DNA from: Neocallimastix lanati (nom. inval.)
Taxonomy: Eukaryota; Neocallimastigomycota; Neocallimastigomycetes; Neocallimastigales; Neocallimastigaceae
Assembly: GCA_016946835.1 (NCBI GenBank)
Contig: JACVTC010000014.1
Coordinates: 1,289,001 to 1,353,000 of the forward strand
Direction: 5' to 3'
Length of the DNA stretch: 64,000 nt
In this document: in pieces, positions 53,339-64,000 of the stretch
How the letters are laid out: each line of letters begins with the position of its first letter
Position numbering within the stretch: position 1 is the stretch's first letter
The notes under the pieces: generated by a model
Database searches by the model: none
The model's input: only the letters and a program-made list of their open reading frames with translations
What the model was told of the DNA's origin: nothing
Translations under genes and position numbers: made by a program

Positions 53339-53758
53339 TAATAATTATTTTATATATATAGGAATCTTATATATTTTAATTTTTCTTTCATTTATTTTTC
53401 TAAAAAAAAAAAAAATTAGTTATAATAATGTTCGTCTTTTAATTATTATATTTTATTATAGTAAATAAAAAAATTTAAATGAAAAGTAAATAATTTTAAT
53501 TATTTATAATTCATATTTTCATAAACGATATATATATATATTAATTTAAATGATATAAGAATTAAAAATTAAAACAATAAGAGTTGAATAATTGATCCTA
53601 TTAAAATGATTAATTATTTGCATAGTAATATTTATAATGTTTGATCAATATGAATCAATTATTATTAAAATATAATAATAACAATTATAATTTTAATAAA
53701 ATAATAAAATTCTTTTATTGAATTTAATATTTTTAATAACATAATTAATTTTGAAAAG

Positions 53759-53890
53759 TATATTGATATTAATAAAATTTATAATAATATAATATTGATA
53801 TTGATATTAATAAAATTTATAATTATATAATATTGATATTGATATTAATAAAATTTATAATTATATAATATTAATATTAATAAAATTTTA
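53759..53890. repeat. Tandem repeat, about 45-bp unit (TATTGATATTGATATTAATAAAATTTATAA)
   Basis: Three to four consecutive copies, each ending ATTATATAATA, with small differences. Confidence 0.75.
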
Positions 53891-54024
53891 ACTAGTATCA
53901 AATAAATCGGTTTTAGTTATAAATTACTTAATAAAAATAACTAAAAGATAATTTCTATTAAGATTATTAAATAAACACAATAGGTAAATAAATTTGTATT
54001 TTTCTAGCATTTTTTTAAATTATT

Positions 54025-54131
54025 ATTTAAACGATTATAAATATAAATTTAAAATAAATAAATTTTTATTTTTCTAGCATTTTTTTAAATTAAGATTATT
54101 TATTTTAAATTAATATTTATATCGTTTAAAT
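54025..54131. other. Inverted repeat next to the 3' end of the MULE gene
   Basis: Arms of about 32 bp: 54025-54057 (ATTTAAACGATTATAAATAT...) and the reverse complement at 54100-54131 (...ATATTTATATCGTTTAAAT), with a 42-bp spacer. A TTTTTCTAGCATTTTTTTAAAT direct repeat (about 53998 and 54069) overlaps it. Confidence 0.65.
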
Positions 54132-55540
54132 CAATTAAACATTCTTTCCATAATTTAATTAATTCAATTCTGTTGCATCCATTATAAAATAAATTTATTT
54201 CCTAACTTTTGTAATTTTCAATTAAAATTTTAATTTCATCAATTGCACTAAATATTTTTTGCTTTTTTTTCCAATTTCCTTTAGTTCTCCTTTGATAATC
54301 ATTATAAGATAAGTTTTCTTCTTCTTTTAATATATATATTAATTTATAAAATAAAGGTTTATTTGGAAATATATTATTTAAGTAGCTATTATAAGATTCT
54401 GATGCATTGTTTGTTAAATGCTCTATATTTTCATAATAATTCCAATTATTAACATTATACTTAAGTAAATAATTTTTATTAAAATATTCTAAAAATTGCA
54501 GAAAATTATTATACTTTTTTTTTTTGACAAATTCTTTTTATTATAATATAAATATCAAATATATAGTTAGGGTTTATAAACGGTAAGTTCGAAATAGCTT
54601 TATAATAAATATATACATCATTATTATTCTTCACTTCATGATAACATAATATATTTTTTTGTTTTTCTAATGATCTTTTGTAATGCCAAACACAATATTT
54701 AATATTTATATTGGGAAAAATTTTTTTTGCGGCATTAGATATACCTTGTTCAAAATCACAATGAAAATTAATTGTAGTAATTAATGTATTACTCCTAAAT
54801 TTATTTGAATTTTTTTTTTATTTCTTTAAATAATGTTTCATATGTAGATTGTTTTTTATTTTTTAATATAGAAATGGAAGTAGTGTAAAACGTATTAAAT
54901 TCCCCAACATAAGTTCTTGTTATAAATAACTGATAACTAAATTTCGGTGCTGCATAAAATGTACCGTCCGCAAATATATTTTTATGATAATTCGAAAATA
55001 AATATGCTTGGAATGGTGATTGAAAGATTATTAGATCAGTATTTTTAAATATCATAAAATTTTCATTTCTTTTCGTTTTATAATATTTTGATTCAATGGG
55101 AATATCATCAAAACTTTTTATGTTTGGAGGAAATTGTTTATTTATATTTCTTATTATTTGGGATCTAATTGTACTATATTCGGGACATATATAAGTCCCA
55201 TTTCTTGAGAAACGGCATTAAATATATGTTTAGGTTTTACATCCATAGGAATTGAATTTTTCTTAATTTCTTCCTTAATTTTATGCTTTGCTACTGATAT
55301 AGACACATCAATTTCTTTTTCGAGATGGTTATGTAAACTTTCATATTTTAAAACCTCCTTTTTATCATTTAAAATAATTAAAGATTTACATTTATTTAAA
55401 GTCTTATATTCAGTGCATCTATAAATTTTTGATTTATCTTTCCTTTGAAATGAAAAATTAAATTTGTGTTTTTTATTAATAATAATTTGTTCATTTCCTC
55501 GATTTGTTTCACTTATTTCAATTTCTATATTGTCTTCCAT
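54100..55540 (-). pseudogene. MULE transposase with N-terminal FLYWCH-type zinc finger, frameshifted
   Basis: Minus-strand start at 55540. Residues 1-128 include a FLYWCH-like module (FNFSFQRKDKSKIYRC, KCKSLI, SLHNHLEKE). After a frame change near 55200, ICPEYSTIRSQII leads into the transposase core. FADGTFYAAPKFSYQLF holds the first catalytic Asp. After a slip in an A9 run (about 54812-54820), HCDFEQGISNAAKKIFP with the second Asp and the CVWHYKRSL (CxxH) motif follows. After another slip in an A11 run (about 54518-54528), WNYYENIEHLTNNASESYN appears, the family's WN...TNN..E block. A final TAG precedes the last 30 codons. MULE transposases cut and reinsert their element by a DDE reaction. 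With three shifts, two of them in A runs, and a stop, this copy is dead. Confidence 0.85.
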
Positions 55541-56008
55541 TAATAATTAAAATTTTTCAATAAAATATTTTAATAAATATACTTTTAAATGCTTTGAAAC
55601 TTTTTTTTTTTTTTTAATATTTAAAATAATAAACCTTTTTTTTAATTAATTATATAATTATTTAAATAATTATTTAATTATTAATTATTTATTATTTCTT
55701 TATTTACTATTTTATTTATTTATTTTTATTTTTATTTTTTATTTTTTATTTTATTTTATTTTTTTTATTTTTTAATGCTTAAAAATTTAATTTTTATTTA
55801 TTTTTATTTTATTTTTCAATGCTTAAAAAAAAAGTTTTCTTATTTCTTATTTTTATTTTATTTTTCAATGTTTAAAAAAAAAGTTTTCTTATTTCTTATT
55901 TTTATTTTATTTTTTAAGCATTAAAAAATAAAATGTTTATTTATTTTTTATTTTATTTTTCAATGTTAAATAGAAATACCTAACCTAATTATTATTTATT
56001 GAAGTGTT

Positions 56009-56085
56009 GTATTTCGCCAAAAGTTGAATTTTGTCCAGTTGAATTTCGTCAAATTCTTGGTGGCTTATAAATTTTCGTCATAAAA
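56009..56085. repeat. Short degenerate tandem motif TTGAATTTCGTCAAA
   Basis: Four variants in a row (GTATTTCGCCAAAA, GAATTTTGTCCAG, GAATTTCGTCAAAT, AATTTTCGTCATAA) lie near the right end of the MULE, possibly subterminal protein-binding repeats. Confidence 0.5.
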
Positions 56086-56469
56086 TATCACCACATTTAT
56101 TATTCACGCCATATTGTGAATATATGGCTTTTAAAAAATTGTAGAAAAAAGCCACAAATTATGATACAATTAGATATACGTCCCACGTAAGATTACGTGT
56201 TTGAAAATTTTTGAGAATTGTAATTTTATTTAATTAATTAATTAATTATTCATTAAATTTTTAACAAAAATTTGTATTTTGTTGTATGGCTTAAATATTT
56301 TTAATTTTAAGCCACTTAATTTTATAATAAAAATTTTCGAAATGCACACTCCCCATTAAAGTATGTTCCATTTTATATAAAGCCACGTCCCGAAATGCAC
56401 CACATCCGTATTTTCCTTCTCTTATATATATATATAATTATTAATCTCCTAATTAATATAAATAAGATA

Positions 56470-56790
56470 CTGTCCTAACTGTGTGCAAGTAGTACCATTA
56501 TTTAATATATTTATGAGAGAATTCCTATCATACGGACGCAAATGGATGTAGATAAATTCCACAAAAATTCTACAAAAGTAATCTTTCTAACTAATCACAA
56601 AGTGAGCTAAAAAGTATATTAATCGGTTAGGTTATATTGACCTCACTCGCCGATATTGAACACTTAGTAAGATCATCCAGCAAGGACATTATCTACTGAC
56701 GAAAACGTAAGGAAATGTTGTGACTACCTCAATATTCCCACTGCCCTTGAGGGAGATAATATAGGCAGTACAAATCAGAAATAAAAAAAA
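56470..56790. other. Isolated GC-richer island of unknown origin
   Basis: About 320 bp with clearly higher G+C and CpG content (CGCCGAT, ACGGACGC, CGAAAACG) than its surroundings. One plus-strand stretch (about 56671-56781) reads as coding-like, with residues such as STDENVRKCCDYLNIPTAL, but stops flank it. It may be the relic of a gene or transposon; I do not recognise it. Confidence 0.4.
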
Positions 56791-57018
56791 AATACATAAA
56801 TAAATATTTATATTTTTATATAATACTGTATATAATAAACAAAATTTTAATTTATTAGATTATTAATAATGGGAAATAAAACTCCATATTTAATAATAAT
56901 AATAATTATTATTACAAAATATAACATTAATTATTATTAATATTATTACATTAACTATTATTAATATCATTTTTATTAAAAATATATATATTTTATTGTT
57001 GTTATTTTTATTATTACA

Positions 57019-57067
<49 letters not shown>

Positions 57068-57097
57068 TTATTCTTATTCTTATTCTTATTCTTATTC

Positions 57098-57131
<34 letters not shown>

Positions 57132-57374
57132 ATCATGAAAAATATGTTTGATAAAAAATAAATAAAACAAAATACAGATTATAATTTATATAAAAATAAT
57201 TTTTTGTATTATTATGTAAATATTTGAATATATTTTTTATTAATTATTGAAAATTTCTTTTCTTCAAAATGTTTATATTTACATTTATGTTATTACTATT
57301 TAATTTTTGTCTAATGAGAATAAATATATATAAATACAAAAGATTATAAATAAATAAATAAATAAATAAATAAA

Positions 57375-57407
<33 letters not shown>

Positions 57408-57490
57408 AAATAAATAATAAAAGCTATCTATTTATATTTAAAGAAATTAATTTAGAGTAATTTATAAATAAAACAAATTAAATTTTCAGA
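56791..57490. other. AT-rich 3' flank of MED7 with ATT/CTTATT microsatellites
   Basis: (ATT)n at about 57016-57066 and 57098-57128 surrounds a (CTTATT)n block at 57066-57098. An A tract lies at 57377-57405. No gene. Confidence 0.65.
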
Positions 57491-59649
<2,159 letters not shown>

Positions 59650-60383
59650 TTTTTTTTTTTTTTTTTTTTTAATTTCTTTCTTATATATATATATATATAT
59701 ATTTTCTTTAAATAAAATAAATACTGAAATATATAATTTTTATAAAAATTTTAAATTTTTATTGATATAAATAAATTAATTGTTTAATTCTATTAAGTTG
59801 ATAATTTATAATTAATAAATAAAATTCAAATAATTTTAAATTAATCTAAAATTAATGAAAATTGAATAATTTCTTTTTATTAATAAATAATTAAATTAAT
59901 TAAATCGATTTCTTATTAATAATAAATAAAAATCTGAATTAATGAAATCCTTTTATAAATAATTTTATTTTCCGATATTCTTGTATGTATTATATTGTTT
60001 GTGGATTAAACCAATATTATAAAATCTGATTCCTTCTTTAATTTTTAAATAGAATAATTATTCATAATTTTTATAACTATTTATTTATTTATTTATTTAT
60101 TTATTTATTAATTAATTTCTTATTTATATAATATTGATAATATATTTTATGTTAAAAATCATATATTTATGAGAATAACAAGTAATTATTAATAATAGTA
60201 TACTATTTAGTTATTATATATTATTTAGACATGTGATATTTATGACACAAAATTAAATAAAAAAAAAATAAAATAATTATCAATATTTAAATTTATTTAA
60301 ATTTAAATTTGTTTTTTTTATTTTAATAGAGTATAAAAATATAAAAACAAAACAAAACAAAACAAAACAAAACAAAAAAAAAA
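59650..60383. promoter_or_regulatory. Divergent intergenic region between MED7 and PSD
   Basis: Must contain both promoters. It shows a T tract directly before MED7 (59651-59670), a TTTA run at 60082-60107, and (AAAAC)n directly upstream of the PSD start (60342-60375). No clear TATA element can be singled out. Confidence 0.5.
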
Positions 60384-60658
60384 ATGAATAATATACAAAC
60401 TAGAATTATTCAGAACACTGCCTTTAAAACCAATTATTTATTACTCAATAATTTAAAAAGAATAAATATAAATCATTCCTTGAATGCTTACAAAAGTACA
60501 TTAACTTCTAATGTTAAATACATCAATTTAAATACTTTTAATTGCAGTTGTGTCAATCACAACAATTTATATATCAATGAAAAAATAAATAGCTCAACAT
60601 TAAGTTTTAAATCAAGATATTCTGAAATTACTGGTGGTACATGGCTTAATTTTGAAAT

Positions 60659-60702
<44 letters not shown>

Positions 60703-62928
60703 CCTTTTAAAAATTTAATTTATTTTTAAAATTGTATAAATTATAATTATTAATCTTATCTTTATATTCTTCATTTTATTTATTAATATTATTATCATCA
60801 TTGCTATTCTATTTATTTTTATTAAAAATATAATTATAAATTGTAAACATTATAAATCAATGTATTCCATTTATTATATATTATTGAAAATTGAAAAATG
60901 CATTTATAACGAATTATAGAAAATAATTTAAATGATTCAGAAGAAAAAATTGAAAACAAAGAAGATAATAATGAAATTCCAAATGCATCCAAAACGAAAA
61001 ATGAAAGAAATACTAATGAATCTGGTAACAATGACACCAATAGCAAAAGTGGTAATGAATCAAAGGAAAAAGATGATAAAACTAATATTTATTCAATTAT
61101 AATTGGACTTATTGCCATATCAACAGCTGGTGCGATGAAAGTACATAAAAAAGTTATTGAAAAAAAACTTGAAGAACTTGAAAATGAAACCCAAATTAAA
61201 ATTGAGGGATCCCCATTGGTATAATATTCAATTTAATTAGATATTAAAAACATCAAAATAATTAAATTAGATATAATTTTAGAAATAAAAATTAGTTAAA
61301 CCAAAGGCTCAAAAATTTAAAATATTTTTTTTTAAAATTTATAAATTATTACAACTTATATATTATAATATATTATTATATATTAATATATATATATATT
61401 ACAATCTCCTAATAAAATGAAATATAGATGAAATTTTATGCTATGTTACCATTAAGAATTTTATCAAGATTCGCAGGAAAAGTATTAAATACTACTATTC
61501 CAGAAAGATATCGTGCTAGAGTTTATAAATCCTATGCTAAATCATTTAATTGTAATTTAGATGAAATGTTAGATGAAGATTTAACACATTATAGAAGTAT
61601 TGCCGAATTCTTTTATAGAAAAATTAAACCAAATCTTAGACCTATTGATAAACATGTTGATTTGGTATTTTATATTATTTTATTTTATTTTTTATCCTTT
61701 TTATTATTTTGTTTTTAGGACTTTCTTTTAAGATAAATTTTAATTAAAAAAAAAAAAAAATGATAATTTCAATAAAATAATATAATTACTTAATAATTTT
61801 TATATATATTATATTATATAAGGTTAGTCCAGTAGATGGCAGAGTTTTACAGTTCGGTGAAATTATTAATAATGAAATTGAGCAAGTTAAAGGATTTACT
61901 TACTCTGTTCAAGCTCTTCTTGGTTATGATGGAAATTCTAAGAAAGAAAAAGCTCTTGAGCTTGATAGAGATAAGATTATAAAATCTTTACATCGTCAGC
62001 CTTCCCATGTTAATATGAGTCATAAAAATTTCCTAAAAACTTATTCAATTGAATCCTCACAAGAATTAGAAAAAATTAGAGAAAATCAAGCTAATAAATT
62101 TGTTAGACGTGGTCATAAATTATTTTACTGTGTTCTTTACCTTTCCCCAGGTGACTATCATCACTTCCATTCACCAACAAATTGGATCATTGAAAAGCGT
62201 AGACATTTTTCAGGTATATATTAATATTATAATAAAATAAAGATAAAAATAAAAAATAAAATATATATAAAATAAAAAAAAAAAATAAAAATATAAAAAT
62301 AGTAATAACAAAATCAATTCTATTTATATATATATATATTAAAAGGACATTTACTTAGTGTATCTCCAGCAATTGTTAATTTAGTTCATAATTTGTTTGC
62401 TGTTAATGAACGCGTTGCTCTTATTGGTAGATGGAAATATGGTTTCTTCTCAATGGTTCCGGTTGGTGCTACTAATGTTGGGTCTGTTGTTTTAACTATA
62501 GATGATGTAAGCATTAAAACAATATATATATTTATTATTCGTTCTATTATATATTATTAATGCACCTATTTTTATACAAACATTTATTCATCTTTTTTAA
62601 CTTATTTTTTTTTTATTATTTTTTTATTATTATTTTTATTATTTTTATTATTTTTTATTTTAAATAATATATCTAGAAATTTAAAACTAATGTACCATAC
62701 CGTAAACAAGTGGTTAAACGTAAAGCAGTTAAATATGGTGTCTATACTGAACAATCTTATGATCATATTTCACCTCTTATTAAAGGTATACCAATTCATC
62801 GTGGTGAAGAATTAGGTGGATTCCAAATGGGTTCAACAGTTGTATTAGTTTTCGAAGCACCAAAAAGCTTTAAATTCAATATTAAGCCACATCAAAAAAT
62901 TAATGTTGGTGAAGCTATATCCAATTAG
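60384..62928 (+). CDS. PSD1: Phosphatidylserine decarboxylase proenzyme (Psd1 type)
   Basis: Six exons (60384-60636, 60920-61218, 61428-61664, 61823-62213, 62346-62506, 62677-62928) give 530 residues. The Asn/Thr/Lys-rich, acid-free N-terminus looks like an organellar presequence. A charged low-complexity spacer precedes one membrane helix (about 142-158, [16 protein letters not shown]). The catalytic domain has SPVDGRV (265-271), [22 protein letters not shown], and the self-cleavage site MGST (498-501), where Ser500 would become the pyruvoyl group; most relatives have LGST. The enzyme makes phosphatidylethanolamine from phosphatidylserine, in the inner membrane of mitochondria or, if the host is anaerobic, perhaps of hydrogenosomes (inference). 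All exon phases match. The spacer between presequence and domain is longer than usual. Confidence 0.94.
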
Positions 62929-62956
62929 TTGAATGTCTTTAAATATGGAATTATTA

Positions 62957-62995
<39 letters not shown>

Positions 62996-64000
62996 AATTA
63001 AATCAAATTACCCAATTATATTTATATAGAGGAATTGTCATATTTATTAAAGAAATAAATAATTAATTTTAAATTCAAAAATAATTAGAAAATTATATGT
63101 ATATGCCGAAATATCAATATATATATATATAAATATTTAATTATAATAATTTAATTATAATTAATTAATAACAATCAAATAATAACAAAATAAATAAAAG
63201 AACACAATATTTATTTATAAATATTTAAAAAAATATAATAAATGATATAAAAATAAAAATTTTATATAAGAATTTTTTATTTATTTATTTATTTATTTAT
63301 TCATTATTATTGCTATTATTATAAGTTATAAGAAAATTAATAATTAATAATTAATATATATACAATTATTATTGATTTTAATATTTTTAACTATATTTAA
63401 TTATACCGAAAAATTTTTATTATATTTAAACCTTCATAGTTTCACATACAATTATAAAATTGATATAAATGATTTATCATAATATAAAATCCAATTATTA
63501 TAAATATTTATGATTTATATATTAATATACATACATTACTTAATATAATACAGTATTCTTTGTATAATTCATTAACGCTAGTACCTTGTTTTGTTTTTTT
63601 TAATACTTTATAGGATAAGTACATGTACAAACATAAAAATATAATTAAAATTTGAGAAAAATATATATATATATTATATAAAAAAGATTTAAATAATTTT
63701 ATATATTACAGAGTAAATAATTAATAGTGGAAGATAAATGAATTATAATTAAATATAACTTCTAAAATTAAAAAAAAAAAAAAAAAGTGCTTAATTTTAT
63801 TATAAAATAGTATAATAATTTGTTGTTATTGCTAGTTATAAATTGAATATAATTTCTACATAAATATAATTGAAAATTGAAATAAATGTTAAAATTTTCT
63901 GTGATTATTCATAAATTATAAATTATATAAAGTTTTGTTTTACTAAAAAAATAATAAAATAATAATTAAGAAAAAGAAAAGCTTTTTTTTTTTTTTTTTT
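62929..64000. other. 3' flank of PSD and AT-rich DNA to the window end
   Basis: A tract of about 32 nt at 62960-62991, TTTA run at 63276-63300, and T tract at the very end. No gene seen. Confidence 0.6.

Larger units (their letters stand above)
52468..56425 (-). mobile_element. Decayed Mutator-like (MULE) DNA transposon
   Basis: A broken MULE transposase gene (54100-55540) lies between inverted GC-richer motifs. The left side (52890-52975) has GGGGGTGTGTCATTTCGAAAA, then GTGCATTTCGGAAAACATGGC. The right side has the reverse orientation at 56328-56410, CGAAATGCACACTCCCC and CCACGTCCCGAAATGCAC. Further out, CATAAGAGG...ACGGAATACGGTGG (about 52470-52495) weakly mirrors CCACATCCGTATTTTCCTTCTCTTAT (about 56401-56426). 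Ends are therefore provisional and no 9-bp duplication was identified. Between the ends are AT-rich filler and several smaller repeats. Confidence 0.55.

Noticed and set aside
56470-56790. tRNA or 5S rRNA gene in the GC-richer island
   Set aside because: No cloverleaf, B-box or 5S-type internal promoter could be recognised.

Overview
This is a very AT-rich eukaryotic window with short GT-AG introns, long homopolymer tracts, hundreds of bases of (ATT)n microsatellite, and Asn/Lys/Ile-rich proteins. The gene set fits an early-diverging fungus: an intron-rich MED7, an RS-rich CWC25, Pmp3, RAMP4/Ysy6, a pyruvoyl-type phosphatidylserine decarboxylase, an ISCA1-type Fe-S protein and a 3-ketoacyl-CoA reductase. 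With the abundant Ty1/copia and APE-type LINE elements, I infer an anaerobic gut fungus (Neocallimastigomycota). That placement is moderate confidence; another AT-rich protist or fungus cannot be excluded.

Layout. 1-0.9 kb: decayed gene for a secreted PI-PLC-like phosphodiesterase (-). 1.35-3.95 kb: armadillo-like protein (-). 6.3-9.2 kb: divergent pair isa1 (-) and ketoacyl reductase (+). 9.7-15.6 kb: three LINE copies or fragments, one with an expanded in-frame minisatellite and one bounded by a clear target-site duplication. 15.86-21.09 kb: intact copia element 1 (+). 22.7-24.1 kb: PH-domain protein (-). 27.68-33.85 kb: intact copia element 2 (+) with apparently identical LTRs. 34.03-40.20 kb: decayed copia element 3 (-). 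43.4 kb: Pmp3-like peptide. 46.1-48.7 kb: CWC25 (+). 49.7-50.4 kb: RAMP4 (-). 52.5-56.4 kb: decayed MULE DNA transposon. 57.5-59.6 kb: MED7 (-). 60.4-62.9 kb: phosphatidylserine decarboxylase (+). The rest is AT-rich intergenic DNA.

How it fits together. The host genes are unrelated housekeeping functions: ER lipid and secretory genes, splicing, transcription, Fe-S assembly and membrane lipid synthesis. There is no operon logic. The accessory content is a retrotransposon island. All three copia elements lie inside (AAT/ATT)n arrays with 5-bp duplications (ATAAT or ATTAT). All three carry the same 15-nt primer-binding site, complementary to the anticodon arm of tRNA-Lys(CUU), which suggests priming by a half-tRNA. 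These two shared properties are the most notable observations here. Several genes needed exon reconstruction (isa1, ketoacyl reductase, CWC25, RAMP4, MED7, PSD); the junctions given keep frame and match the family.
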